Positions 8,923-20,186 of a stretch of DNA of 64,000 nucleotides are shown piece by piece. The stretch comes from Schlegelella aquatica (GTDB taxonomy: Bacteria > Pseudomonadota > Gammaproteobacteria > Burkholderiales > Burkholderiaceae_C), in the NCBI RefSeq assembly GCF_026013905.1, contig NZ_CP110257.1, forward strand, positions 62,001 through 126,000. Direction: 5' to 3'. Made by a program: the position numbers and the translations under genes. The stretch's first letter is position 1. Each line of letters begins with the position of its first letter. The notes beneath the pieces were generated by a model, which was given only the letters and a program-made list of their open reading frames with translations, made no database searches and was not told the origin of the DNA.

Positions 8923-9936
8923 TCAATCGACTTTGGCGCCCGAGATCTTCACCACCTGCGCCCACTTCTTGTGCTCGGCGTCGATCAGCCGCGCGAACTC
9001 GGCGGGCGTCATGCCGCTCGGAATCGCTCCCTGGCTGAGCAGCCGCTCCTTGAGCGCGGGTGAGGCCAGCGCCTTGGCCGTTTCCTGCTGCAGGCGGTTG
9101 ATGATGTCGGCCGGGGTGCCGGCCGGCGCCAGCAGTCCGAACCACGAGCTCGCTTCGTAGCCCGGCACCGGCCCGGCCTCGGCGATCGTCGGCACGTCGG
9201 GCAGCGCTTCGGACCGCTTGGCCGTGGTGACGGCGAGCGCCTTCAACTTGCCGGCCTTGATGTGCTGCATCGCCGAGGGCAGGTTGTCGAACATCAGGTC
9301 CATGTTGCCCCCGATCAGGTCCATCAGCGCCGGGCCCGAGCCGCGGTACGGGAAGTGGACCATGTAGGTGCCGGTCATCGACTTGAACAGCTCGCCCGAG
9401 AGGTGGATCGAGGTGCCGTTGCCGCTGGAGGCCATGTTGAGCTTGCCCGGATTCGCCTTCGCGTAGCGGATCAGATCGGGCACGCTTTGGATCTTGTACT
9501 CCTGCGCCTTGGCCGGGTTCATCACCAGCACATTGGGCACCGCGGCCACCAGCGTGACGGGCGCGAAATCCTTGATCGGGTCGTACGGCAGCTTCGGGTA
9601 GAGCGCCTGGTTGATGCCGTGCGTGCCCACCGTGCCCATCAGCAGCGTGTAGCCGTCGGCCGAGGCGCGAGCGACTTCGGCCGCGCCCAGGTTGCCGCCG
9701 GCGCCCGGCTTGTTGTCGACCAGGAACTGCTGGCCGAAGGCCTTCGCGAGCTCGGGCGCGAGGGCCCGGGCGAGGATGTCGGTGGTGCCTCCGGGGGCGA
9801 AGGGCACGACGATGCGCACGGGCTTGGCGGGCCACGCCTGCGCGGCCACGGGCCCTGCGGCGGCCGAGACCAGCACGGCCGCGGCGGCGAGGATGCAACG
9901 ACGACGGAATGCGAAATGACGAGCGTGATGACTCAT
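8923..9936 (-). CDS. Bug-family (TctC-like) tripartite tricarboxylate transporter substrate-binding protein
   Basis: 337 residues from ATG at 9936, preceded by CAGGAGGTCCT (strong Shine-Dalgarno). The N-terminus is a typical signal peptide ([19 protein letters not shown], cleavage near VAAQA). The mature start [20 protein letters not shown] and the [19 protein letters not shown] and [10 protein letters not shown] segments are hallmarks of Bug proteins, periplasmic solute binders that are greatly expanded in Burkholderiales. Their ligands are usually carboxylates or amides. No tctA/tctB membrane genes are adjacent, so this is an orphan receptor and the ligand cannot be read from context. It is divergent from the hybrid kinase at 10186. 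Confidence 0.92.
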   Translation of the reverse strand: MSHHARHFAFRRRCILAAAAVLVSAAAGPVAAQAWPAKPVRIVVPFAPGGTTDILARALAPELAKAFGQQFLVDNKPGAGGNLGAAEVARASADGYTLLMGTVGTHGINQALYPKLPYDPIKDFAPVTLVAAVPNVLVMNPAKAQEYKIQSVPDLIRYAKANPGKLNMASSGNGTSIHLSGELFKSMTGTYMVHFPYRGSGPALMDLIGGNMDLMFDNLPSAMQHIKAGKLKALAVTTAKRSEALPDVPTIAEAGPVPGYEASSWFGLLAPAGTPADIINRLQQETAKALASPALKERLLSQGAIPSGMTPAEFARLIDAEHKKWAQVVKISGAKVD

Positions 9937-10141
9937 AGGACCTCCTGCGCCTGACCGTAGAGCGGATGGCCGCGAGTGCCAACCCGGGCTATCCCCGTCT
10001 CGGCACACGCGGGTGCGCTCCTCGCATGGCGGCCCCCTCCCGCCGAAGAAGGGAACGAGGTGTGGCGCAGTGCACGAGAACCTGCGGCCGACGAGGGGCC
10101 GTAAGGGTTTCTCGCGCTGCAAAGCGCAGCACTCGCGTTCC

Positions 10142-10147
10142 TAGAAT
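10142..10147 (+). promoter_or_regulatory. -10-like hexamer TAGAAT upstream of hybrid kinase
   Basis: TAGAAT lies 38 bases before the TTG at 10186 in the gap between the Bug gene and the kinase gene. I could not place a convincing -35 element. Confidence 0.35.
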
Positions 10148-10185
10148 CGCGCACCCCTGGTCAGCCTCCGCGGCCCGCAGGGTTC

Positions 10186-13086
<2,901 letters not shown>

Positions 13087-13105
13087 CGGTGCGGGGCCTC
13101 GCGTT

Positions 13106-13261
13106 TCACGCCAGGGCGAAAACGAGTCCCATGGCGGCGTAGGGCAACAGCACCTTCAAGGCCACCATGGCCCAGTCGCAAGCGCACAGGCGTCGCCACG
13201 AGGGCATGGGCACGCGGAAGAACTCACGCGGCGGGGTCGCAGGGGTGAGATGCAGGTTCAT
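13106..13261 (-). CDS. Small single-pass membrane protein, 51 residues
   Basis: ATG at 13261 is preceded by CAGGAGCAGATC (AGGAG, good spacing). The product has a soluble N-terminal half (PREFFRVPMPSWRRL) and one C-terminal membrane helix (MVALKVLLPYAAMGLVFALA). It is convergent with the hybrid kinase. I do not recognise a family. The ribosome site and the clean helix make a real gene likely. Confidence 0.55.
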   Translation of the reverse strand: MNLHLTPATPPREFFRVPMPSWRRLCACDWAMVALKVLLPYAAMGLVFALA

Positions 13262-13426
13262 GATCTGCTCCTGAACGTCAGGCAATTCGAGATTCGAGGG
13301 ACGAACCCGGCCGCCGGCACTCGCGACAGCGCAAGGCACGGGGCAAGGACCGAAACGCACGGGCGCACGCCAGCCCGACACGGCGGAAAAACGCCTGTCG
13401 AACGGCTGCGCGCGAACGCGACGAAC

Positions 13427-13576
13427 CTAACGGTCAGGGACGCAGAACGAAGCCCGGCGAGCGAGCCGGCGCACGCGTGGGAGGCTGCGCCGCTCAGGCG
13501 CAGAGGGAATCAAGGCGGGCACGAGAGGCAGGAGTCGCCTTGCGTCTTGCCCGCCAAGGATGGCGGTGGGGGACAT
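13427..13576 (-). CDS. Possible 49-residue Arg-rich ORF
   Basis: ATG at 13576 follows AAGGAGAGACCCC, a good Shine-Dalgarno with seven-base spacing. The product starts MSPTAILGGQDARRLLPLVP and is basic, with no recognisable domain. High GC makes chance ORFs common, so only the ribosome site argues for translation. Confidence 0.3.
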   Translation of the reverse strand: MSPTAILGGQDARRLLPLVPALIPSAPERRSLPRVRRLARRASFCVPDR

Positions 13577-13699
13577 GGGGTCTCTCCTTGATTGACGTGG
13601 TGCCACTGGCACCACCCCTCCAATCTACCCCAAGCCCAAAGGCATTGCCACTGCAAGCCCTTTCAGGTGGCAAGCCCGGTGCCCCGAGGGGCGGTGCTT

Positions 13700-14974
13700 T
13701 CAGCGCTTGTGCCCGCCCAGCAGGGCGTACAGCAGGATCGCACCGAAGGTCGCGGTGCCGATGCCGCCCAGCGCGAAGCCGCCGATCTTCAACGTGAAGT
13801 CGCCGGTGCCGAGGATCAGCGTGATCGCCGCCACGATGAGGTTGGTGTTGTCGGAGAAGTCCACCCGGTTGTCGACCCAGATCTTGGCGCCGGCCACTGC
13901 GATGAGACCGAAGACCACGATGCTCACGCCGCCCATCACGGCCAGCGGCACGGCCTGGATCAGCGCGCCGAACTTGGGGCTGAAGCCGAGCAGGATCGCG
14001 ATCAGCGCGGCCACCACGAAGATGGCGGTCGAGTAGATCCGGGTCGCGGCCATCACGCCGATGTTCTCGGCGTAGGTCGTCACGCCCGTGCCGCCCGAGG
14101 CGCCCGAGACGATGGTGGCGAGGCCGTCGCCGACGAAGGCGCGGCCCATCATCGGGTTGAGGTCGCGGCCGGTCATCGCGCTCACGGCCTTGAGGTGGCC
14201 CAGGTTCTCCGCCACGAGGATGACGGCCACCGGCGCGATCAGCAGCATCGCGGAGGCATCGAACACCGGCGAGGCGAACCGCGGCAGCCCGAACCACGGG
14301 GCGCTCGCGATGCCCGACAGGTCGATCGGCTTGCCCAGCCCCAGGCCGTTGGTGAGCACCGCATAGAGGATCGAGGCCACGATGAGGCCCACGAGGATCA
14401 ACAGGCGCTGCACCATGCCGCGCGTGAAGACCGCGACCGCGCCGACGGCCAGGAACGTCACCGCCTGCATCCACGCGTCGAACGGCGTGGGCGCCATGTT
14501 CTTGACCGGCACGGCCGCGAGGTTGAGGCCGATGACCGCGACGACCGAGCCGGTGACCACCGGCGGCATGAAGCGCTCGATCCAGCCGGTGCCCGTGGCC
14601 ATCACCGCCAGGCCGATGAGCGTATAGAGCACGCCGCAGGCGATGATGCCGCCCAAGGCCACGCCGATGTTGGCATTGGCGCCCTGTCCGGCGTAACCGG
14701 TGGCTGCGATCACCACGCCGATGAAGGCGAAGCTCGAGCCCAGGTAGCTGGGCACCCGGCCGCCCACGACGAAGAAGAAGATCAGCGTGCCGATGCCGCT
14801 CATCAGGATCGCGACGTTGGGGTCGAAGCCCATCAACAGCGGCGCCAGCACGGTGGCACCGAACATCGCCACCACGTGCTGCAGGCCCATCGCCACGGTC
14901 TGCGGCCAGGGCAGCCGCTCATCCGGCGCGACGACGCCCTCGGTCTTCTCGCGCCACTGGGGGAACAAGCTCAT
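13700..14974 (-). CDS. NCS2-family uracil/xanthine permease
   Basis: 424 residues; ATG at 14974 preceded by CACAGGAGCTTTC. A highly hydrophobic polytopic protein with the NCS2 (UraA/RutG-type) signature: QHVVAMFGATVLAPLLMG near the N-terminus, FIGVVIAATGY, VAVILVAENLGHLKAV (about 245-260, the substrate-site helix with Glu), and SGGTGVTTYAENIGVMAAT. UraA-like proteins import uracil with protons; other NCS2 members take xanthine or urate. No pyrimidine-catabolism or salvage gene sits beside it, so the exact base is uncertain, though the N-terminal PQTVAMGLQH pattern fits the uracil branch. Confidence 0.9.
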   Translation of the reverse strand: MSLFPQWREKTEGVVAPDERLPWPQTVAMGLQHVVAMFGATVLAPLLMGFDPNVAILMSGIGTLIFFFVVGGRVPSYLGSSFAFIGVVIAATGYAGQGANANIGVALGGIIACGVLYTLIGLAVMATGTGWIERFMPPVVTGSVVAVIGLNLAAVPVKNMAPTPFDAWMQAVTFLAVGAVAVFTRGMVQRLLILVGLIVASILYAVLTNGLGLGKPIDLSGIASAPWFGLPRFASPVFDASAMLLIAPVAVILVAENLGHLKAVSAMTGRDLNPMMGRAFVGDGLATIVSGASGGTGVTTYAENIGVMAATRIYSTAIFVVAALIAILLGFSPKFGALIQAVPLAVMGGVSIVVFGLIAVAGAKIWVDNRVDFSDNTNLIVAAITLILGTGDFTLKIGGFALGGIGTATFGAILLYALLGGHKR

Positions 14975-15274
14975 GAAAGCTCCTGTGATGTGGGTTCACC
15001 TCGCGCACCCGCGCGAGGACGCGGGCGGGAGTGTAGGAGCTTGTAAGCAAGTTTGACACCCCGGGCCGCCCCGGCGGAGTGGGGCGTGCGGCGTCGCGCC
15101 AGGAAAAAAAGAAAGGCGGCCGGGGCTCTCGCTCTCTCCCCACCCCGGCCGCCGCCCTCTCCCTCGACGTCCCCAACGAAACTGGGCAGGAAGGGCAGAC
15201 CCCGGTGCGCCGGCGCGGCGCACAGGACAACGGGTGCCTGCCGGCAGTGAACCGCCGGCAGGCGTCGATCTCGG
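14975..15274. other. Intergenic stretch before NCS2 permease
   Basis: Very GC-rich DNA. Apart from the permease ribosome site at its left edge I see no gene, riboswitch or clear promoter. Frames open here on both strands have no supporting start signals. Confidence 0.5.
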
Positions 15275-15451
15275 TCAGCGCATGCGCAAGGCCAGCGTGC
15301 GCTGACCGGGCTCGCTGCGCGATTGCAGCACTTGGTACTGGCGCAAACCGGTGGCCGCGGGCTGCGTCGCACCGGGGCTGCGCTGCGGTTCCCGTGGGCT
15401 GGCCGGGCGGGCCAAGACAGGGGTAGCAGTGACGGAAGCGGCAGTTTTCAT
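15275..15451 (-). CDS. Possible small basic protein, 58 residues, coupled to upstream ORF
   Basis: MKTAASVTATPVLARPASPR begins at 15451 and overlaps the stop of the 85-residue ORF by ATGA. The product is basic and Pro/Ser/Gln-rich with no domain I know. The four-base overlap is the main support; there is no clear Shine-Dalgarno, so expression would depend on coupling. Confidence 0.35.
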   Translation of the reverse strand: MKTAASVTATPVLARPASPREPQRSPGATQPAATGLRQYQVLQSRSEPGQRTLALRMR

Positions 15452-15705
15452 GGCTGGAACCATTGGCTGGGCGCGAAATCGGTGCACAGGAACACCGGGG
15501 CCGGCCGCTTCCAGGGCGCCCACGCGGGCGCGCGTGCGGTGGACTCGCCCGTGCGCGGCGCCAGGCGGATCAGCGACGACCAGCCGCCGCGTGCCGGTGC
15601 GGCTTCGACCGTGCTGCGCGCGGCGGCCTGACGGCGTCCGTGGCGGGCGATGCGACCCGCCAGCGACAGCAGCGCGGCAGATCGACGTTTGGAAGGGCAG
15701 GCCAT
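15448..15705 (-). CDS. Possible small basic protein, 85 residues
   Basis: Frame open from ATG at 15705 (MACPSKRRSAALLSLAGRIA) to WFQP, overlapping the 58-residue ORF. Longer in-frame starts exist at 15771. It has an Arg-rich N-terminus and an aromatic end (VFLCTDFAPSQWF) that looks like a conserved functional motif rather than random GC-rich translation. No family recognised. It is monocistronic apart from the coupled downstream ORF. Confidence 0.4.
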   Translation of the reverse strand: MACPSKRRSAALLSLAGRIARHGRRQAAARSTVEAAPARGGWSSLIRLAPRTGESTARAPAWAPWKRPAPVFLCTDFAPSQWFQP

Positions 15706-15922
15706 GGGCGTTCTCGTGCGACGATGGCGCGAGCAGCGCATCTTCCATGCCAACCCGCCGGGTGTAACCAAAGTTCAACGGGTGCCAAAGAGTTCCGGTT
15801 TGGCGGGGGCTGGCGGTCCGCCTCTTGTCACGGGGCTGACACGGCGTGTCACCCCCGCCGCCCCACGGGCGCCTTCTGTCAGCCCCAGCCCCCGCCTGCG
15901 CCCGCGAGGAACGGCCGCGCGC

Positions 15923-16039
15923 TCAGGGCAAGGAGGAGAAGTCCTCGTTGCTGCGCGGCAGCATCTTCCACAGCCGCACGGCCAGCACGGCAAGACGGGC
16001 GGCGACGGCCAGACCCAGGGCACCAAGAACGATCAACAT
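15923..16039 (-). CDS. 38-residue membrane protein under TetR-type operator
   Basis: ATG at 16039 follows AGGAGTCTGCC, a strong Shine-Dalgarno. The product is one N-terminal helix (MLIVLGALGLAVAARLAVLA) followed by VRLWKMLPRSNEDFSSLP, giving a short cytosolic or periplasmic tail. An 18-base palindrome (16053-16070) lies 13 bases upstream and matches the operator in front of the TetR gene next door. I do not recognise the family. The combined ribosome site, helix and dedicated operator make it very likely to be a real, regulated small protein. Confidence 0.72.
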   Translation of the reverse strand: MLIVLGALGLAVAARLAVLAVRLWKMLPRSNEDFSSLP

Positions 16040-16052
16040 GGCAGACTCCTAT

Positions 16053-16070
16053 TTCGCACGGTCGTGCGAA
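16053..16070. promoter_or_regulatory. TetR-type operator, site 1 (before 38-residue ORF)
   Basis: TTCGCACGGTCGTGCGAA: inverted repeat with eight-base arms TTCGCACG/CGTGCGAA. It is almost identical to the site at 16775-16792. Its position just upstream of the ribosome site suggests that bound repressor blocks transcription of the 38-residue ORF. Confidence 0.8.
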
Positions 16071-16129
16071 GTTGGTGGCGGAAAAGGCACCTCGAGGGTG
16101 CGCGGGGGACGGGGTATGGCGCTCCTCGG

Positions 16130-16762
16130 TCAGTCGCCCGCCTTGGCCGCCTCGGCGGCAGGCGCGCGGTAGCTGCGGATGATGCGCCGGTAGGCCGACC
16201 AGGTGCGGTCGGCCGCCCTGGGATCACGCAGGAAGCGGGCGTCACGCATCAGCGCGATGAACAGCCCGTCCAGTTCGAACACGAGCTGCTCGACGTCGGT
16301 GTCGGGTCGCAGGTGGCCGGCTTCCACCGCCTGCAGCACCGAGCGCCGCAGCGTGGCGCGCCAGCGCATGATGCCGTCGTACAGCAGATCGCGCAGCGGG
16401 CCTTCGCGGTCGTCGAACTCGAACGCGCCGGCGCAATAGAGGCAGCCGGTGTGCGCCTCGATGTCCCGCACGCGCTGCAACCACAGCCGCACGATGGCGT
16501 CGAGCCGGGGCAGCCCCCGCGGCTCGCGCATCGCTGGCAGAAACACGTCCTGCAGGAAACGCCGGTCGTACTCCTCGATCACCGCCTTCTGCAGGGCCTC
16601 GCGCGAGCCCACGCGCGAGAACACGCCGCTCTTGGACATGCCCAGGCGCTTGGCCACTTCGCCGATCGTGAGGCTCTCCAACCCTTCGGCGGAGGCCATC
16701 AACAAGGCGGTGTCGAGGATCGCCGCGCGAGTGAGCTCGCTGCGGCCGGTCTTTGCTTCCAT
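16130..16762 (-). CDS. TetR/AcrR-family transcriptional regulator
   Basis: 210 residues from ATG at 16762. The N-terminal HTH is canonical: ILDTALLMASAEGLESLTIG, then EVAKRLGMSKSGVFSRVGSR (recognition helix) and EALQKAVIEEY. The all-alpha ligand domain carries GCLYCAGAFEFDD, seen in a TetR subgroup with a Cys pair (CLYC). It lies 13 bases downstream of a palindromic site that should mediate autorepression; a matching site precedes the 38-residue membrane protein downstream on the same strand. Ligand unknown. The two Cys could make it sensitive to electrophiles or oxidants, which is speculation. Confidence 0.9.
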   Translation of the reverse strand: MEAKTGRSELTRAAILDTALLMASAEGLESLTIGEVAKRLGMSKSGVFSRVGSREALQKAVIEEYDRRFLQDVFLPAMREPRGLPRLDAIVRLWLQRVRDIEAHTGCLYCAGAFEFDDREGPLRDLLYDGIMRWRATLRRSVLQAVEAGHLRPDTDVEQLVFELDGLFIALMRDARFLRDPRAADRTWSAYRRIIRSYRAPAAEAAKAGD

Positions 16763-16774
16763 GATGACCAGAAT

Positions 16775-16792
16775 TTAGCACGATCGTGCGAA
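16775..16792. promoter_or_regulatory. TetR-type operator, site 2 (autoregulatory)
   Basis: TTAGCACGATCGTGCGAA, with a perfect 12-base core GCACGATCGTGC. It sits 13 bases upstream of the TetR start codon and pairs with site 1 at 16053-16070. Confidence 0.8.
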
Positions 16793-16842
16793 GAAGCAAA
16801 TCCGGCCGACGAACGGTCGGCGGGGCGCGGCGACGCGTCCTC

Positions 16843-17322
16843 TCAGTACGGGTCGCCGTTCTTGTGCAAGAAGGCCCACTGGCTTTCGACCATGCGGGCG
16901 GCGATGTCGTCGTCCGGGTAGCTGACTTCGTCGCCCGGCGTGCGGTCGCCGATCTCGAGATAGACGACCTGTTCTTCGGTCTCGTTGACCAGCCGGTGCG
17001 CGTTGCCGCTGCCCGCCTTGAACCCGGCGCACATGCCCGGCGCCAGCGGCGTGTTCCCTTCGTCGGTGTGCAAGGTGGGATGGCCCGAGAGGATGTAGAC
17101 GAACTCGTCCTGCTTCGTGTGTGCATGGCGCAGGGCCGAGATCCCCCCGGGGGCGAGATGCACCAGGTTCACGCCGAAGTTCGTCAAGCCGAACAGCTCG
17201 CCCAAGGGATGCTTGAGGCGTCCGTTCATCCTTGAAGCGAAGGGCGGCGGATAGAGCGACGGTTGGAGGCGGGGCGGCGCGTCGGCCGCCACGACCGCTA
17301 CGGGGGAGGGGGAAGGCGTCAT
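16843..17322 (-). CDS. Cupin-domain protein
   Basis: 159 residues from ATG at 17322; further in-frame starts exist upstream and the Shine-Dalgarno is weak. It is a single-domain cupin: motif 1 RHAHTKQDEFVYILSG (two His and one Glu as metal ligands, about residues 65-80) and motif 2 AHRLVNETEEQVVYLEIGDR with the fourth-ligand His. The tail PDDDIAARMVESQWAFLHKN resembles cupins annotated as sugar-epimerase-like or transcriptional cupins. Reaction unknown. It is upstream of the TetR gene on the same strand but separated by its operator, so not obviously co-transcribed. Confidence 0.8.
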   Translation of the reverse strand: MTPSPSPVAVVAADAPPRLQPSLYPPPFASRMNGRLKHPLGELFGLTNFGVNLVHLAPGGISALRHAHTKQDEFVYILSGHPTLHTDEGNTPLAPGMCAGFKAGSGNAHRLVNETEEQVVYLEIGDRTPGDEVSYPDDDIAARMVESQWAFLHKNGDPY

Positions 17323-17615
17323 CGACAGTGGGAGGCGGCGAGCCCCCGCGGAAAGTGCAGTGGAAGCACCCACTCTACCCTGGCCGGCCGCTCGTGCACG
17401 GGCAGCGGCTCGGGCCGCGCTGCAGCGCATCGGGGAGCATGGGGCCTTCCTTCGCGCAGTGCGGAGCTTTCGCCCTCACCGCTCCTCGGTGGCCCGGCGG
17501 CCGGCGGCGGCGAGGGGCGCGAGGTGCGCCGCGCTAGCATCTGCACTTGCATCCGGATCCGCACCGGCATCCGCATCTGCATCCGCCCCTGCGCTTTCCG
17601 CTCCGCCCCGCTTCC

Positions 17616-17834
17616 ATGTCCGCTGCTCCCGACCCTGCCGAGCCTTCGCCCCCGCCTGCCGTCGGTACCGATGCCGGCGACGATCCGCCTCCGCCCGAGC
17701 CCGCGCCTCCCGCAGAAGGGGCCTGTTGCGGCAGCGGCTGCGACCCGTGCGTGTGGGACCTCTATGCCGAGGAGCGCGCCCGGTGGATGGAGGCGATGCG
17801 CGGGTGGCAGGCGCGACGGCGCGACGCGGGGTGA
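17616..17834 (+). CDS. Oxidoreductase-like small Cys protein, 72 residues
   Basis: From ATG at 17616. The N-terminal half is Pro/Ala/Asp-rich and disordered. The C-terminal half has CCGSGCDPCVWDLYAEE, the four-Cys signature of the oxidoreductase-like N-terminal domain (PF09791), a mini-domain fused to oxidoreductases in eukaryotes and often free-standing in betaproteobacteria. It could bind a metal or Fe-S cluster; function unknown. The 5' region has imperfect GCATCCG repeats. Confidence 0.75.
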   Translation: MSAAPDPAEPSPPPAVGTDAGDDPPPPEPAPPAEGACCGSGCDPCVWDLYAEERARWMEAMRGWQARRRDAG

Positions 17835-17941
17835 CGAGGAGAGGCCCCTGCCGTGCTGGCGGATGTGCGCCACGGCGGCCGGGCGGCGCCGCCGCGCTCG
17901 GCGCGCCCGGGCCTGCATCCGGCTTTGGGGGCGTCGCCTGC

Positions 17942-18385
17942 TCACTCGCGCTCTCGAATGCGGTCGGGCCAGGAGCGCAGCATCGCCATGTGCAGGTACG
18001 AGACGCTCCAGCCGATCAGCAGCAGGCCGTTGAGGCACTCGATGCCCGACAGCAGCCGCATCGGCCCTTCGAGCAGTTCGTCGCCGTAGCCCAGTGAGGT
18101 GAAGGTTTCGGCCGAGTAGTACCAGGCGCGCCACCAGCTGGGCGACGCCTCCTCCACGAAGCGGCCGTAGATGCCCGCATGGGCGAGCTGATGGGCCGCC
18201 ACGGCGTACATGCCGATCTCGACCGCGTGCGCGAACAGGCATCCGAACAGCACCAACAGCAAGCGCACCCGGGGCCGCACGTGCAGGTGCGCGATGCGCG
18301 GCCCGAGCACGCGCAGCACCTCGTAGTGCCAGGTGGTGGTCGCAATGACCAGGAGGAGCGCGACGAGGACGACGACGAGGGTCAT
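17942..18385 (-). CDS. Two-helix potassium channel-like protein
   Basis: 147 residues from ATG at 18385, 13 bases after the ABC ATPase stop, so possibly the last gene of that transcript. An N-terminal helix (MTLVVVLVALLLVIATTTWH), a second helix LLLVLFGCLFAHAVEIG, then a pore loop YYSAETFTSLGYGDELLEGP with the K+ selectivity-filter-like LGYGD, and a last helix SGIECLNGLLLIGWSVSYLH. This is the bacterial ion-channel (Ion_trans_2) plan. No RCK/TrkA regulatory domain is present. K+ selectivity is inferred from the filter. Confidence 0.85.
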   Translation of the reverse strand: MTLVVVLVALLLVIATTTWHYEVLRVLGPRIAHLHVRPRVRLLLVLFGCLFAHAVEIGMYAVAAHQLAHAGIYGRFVEEASPSWWRAWYYSAETFTSLGYGDELLEGPMRLLSGIECLNGLLLIGWSVSYLHMAMLRSWPDRIRERE

Positions 18386-18398
18386 GGCAGCTTTCCGT

Positions 18399-20186
18399 TC
18401 AGGGCGTACGGGGTCCGTTCGGGGCGCCGAGGGCATGCGGCACCGATTGCAGCAGCCGACGGGTGTACTCGGCGTGCGGTGCGGCGAGCACGGCGTCGGT
18501 CGGGCCTTGCTCGACCACCTCGCCGTCCTTGAGGACGAGCAGGTCGTCGGCCATGAAGCGCACCACCGCCAAGTCGTGCGTGATGAAGAGGTAGGCCAGG
18601 CCCAGCTCGTCTTGCAGGTCCTTCAGCAGATTGAGGACCTGCGCCTGCACCGACACGTCGAGTGCAGAGACGGCTTCGTCGAGCACCAGCACGCGCGGCT
18701 CGAGCGCGAGGCAGCGGGCAATCGCGATGCGCTGGCGCTGCCCGCCGGAGAACTCGTGCGGATACCGGTGCAGCGCCCCGGCGTCCAGGCCCACCTTGGC
18801 GAGCAGCGCGCGCGCCCGCGCTTGGCGCTCGTGCGCATCCGTGCCGAGGCCGTGCAGCCGCATCGGCTCGGTCAGTGCCTGCGCGACCGTGTAGCGCGGG
18901 TTGAGCGAGGCATACGGGTTCTGAAAGACGATCTGCAGATGCCGCCGCAGCGGCCGCCACTCGTGCGCAGCGAGCCGCGTCAGGTCCCACTCGTGCGCGC
19001 CGTCGCGGTAGAGCGCCCGACCGCGCGTGCGCCCGCCGCGGGCGGGATGCAGGCCCAACAGCGTCAGGCCCAAGGTCGTCTTGCCGGAGCCCGACTCGCC
19101 GACGACGCCCAACGTGTGCCCGGCGCGCAGCGTGAAGCTGGCGCCGCGCAGGGCATGGAACTCCTCGCGTCGCCAGCCGCGCCGCACCCAATGGCTGCGC
19201 GAGAGGCCCTGGGCCTCGAGCACGACGGGCGCCTGGGCGTCTTCGGGGCGCGACCCGGGGCCGGGGGAGGGCGTGGGCGCGTCGAGCACGGGCAGGCGCT
19301 CGACGCGCACATCCAGCCGCGGGCGGCAGGCCAGCAGCGCCTGCGTGTAGGCGTCGCGCGGGGCGCCCAGCACTTGGGCCGCCGGCCCTTGCTCGCGCAC
19401 ACGGCCGTGGCGCATCACGACGATCTCGTGCGCGATGTCGGCCACCACGCCGAGGTCGTGGCTGATGAAGAGCATCGCCATGCGGCGCCGCTCCTGCAGC
19501 CGCAACAGCAGATCGAGGATCTGGCGCTGCACCGTCACGTCGAGCGCGGTGGTGGGCTCGTCGGCGATCAACAGGCGCGGCTCGCAGGCCAGGGCCATCG
19601 CGATCATCGCGCGCTGCTGCTGGCCGCCCGAAAGCTGGTGCGGGTAGGACCGCAGGCGCCGGTGCGGCTCGGGCAGGCCCACCTCCTCCAGCAGATGCTC
19701 GGCGCGCGCCCACGCCTGGCGGCGCGACAGGCCCAGGTGCAGGCGCAGCGGCTCGGCGATCTGTTCGCCCACGGTGAACACCGGGTTGAGCGAGGCCATC
19801 GGGTCCTGGAACACGCAGGCGATGTGACGGCCGCGCAGTTGCCGCAGCCGCGCGAGCGGCGCGCGCAGCAGCTCCTCGCCGCCGAAGTGCACGCGGCCCG
19901 TGATCTCGGCGTTGGGGGGCAGCAGCCGCAGCACCGACAGGGCCGTCACGCTCTTGCCCGAGCCCGACTCGCCCACCAGCGCGACGGTGCGCTCGGCCGG
20001 CACCGCAAAGCTGACGCCATCGACCGCGACGACGCGACGCAGGCGGCCGCGCTCGCCCAGCCTGAAGGCCACACGCAGGTCTTCGAGGGCGAGCAGCGGC
20101 GCCATTGGGCGCGCCTGCGACGGCGCTGCGAGCGCGTCGCCCGCCCCGGGCGCGCCGCGGTCGAGCGGCCGCTCGGCGGCCGTCAT
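18399..20186 (-). CDS. Peptide-type ABC transporter ATPase with two fused nucleotide-binding domains
   Basis: 595 residues from ATG at 20186, overlapping the permease stop by ATGA. A longer open frame extends upstream but is a shadow of the permease. Two complete ABC cassettes are fused: the first with [15 protein letters not shown] (Walker A), [15 protein letters not shown] and [12 protein letters not shown], the second with [28 protein letters not shown] and [12 protein letters not shown]. This equals DppD plus DppF (or YejF) in one chain. It powers import of oligopeptides or related compounds with the two permeases just upstream. Confidence 0.93.
   Translation of the reverse strand: MTAAERPLDRGAPGAGDALAAPSQARPMAPLLALEDLRVAFRLGERGRLRRVVAVDGVSFAVPAERTVALVGESGSGKSVTALSVLRLLPPNAEITGRVHFGGEELLRAPLARLRQLRGRHIACVFQDPMASLNPVFTVGEQIAEPLRLHLGLSRRQAWARAEHLLEEVGLPEPHRRLRSYPHQLSGGQQQRAMIAMALACEPRLLIADEPTTALDVTVQRQILDLLLRLQERRRMAMLFISHDLGVVADIAHEIVVMRHGRVREQGPAAQVLGAPRDAYTQALLACRPRLDVRVERLPVLDAPTPSPGPGSRPEDAQAPVVLEAQGLSRSHWVRRGWRREEFHALRGASFTLRAGHTLGVVGESGSGKTTLGLTLLGLHPARGGRTRGRALYRDGAHEWDLTRLAAHEWRPLRRHLQIVFQNPYASLNPRYTVAQALTEPMRLHGLGTDAHERQARARALLAKVGLDAGALHRYPHEFSGGQRQRIAIARCLALEPRVLVLDEAVSALDVSVQAQVLNLLKDLQDELGLAYLFITHDLAVVRFMADDLLVLKDGEVVEQGPTDAVLAAPHAEYTRRLLQSVPHALGAPNGPRTP

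Noticed and set aside
13601..13690. GGTGCCACTGGCACC dyad and nearby TTGCCA/TGGCAA arms as an attachment or operator site
   Set aside because: Short, GC-rich, no matching copy at another gene in the window apart from a vague resemblance at 47321.
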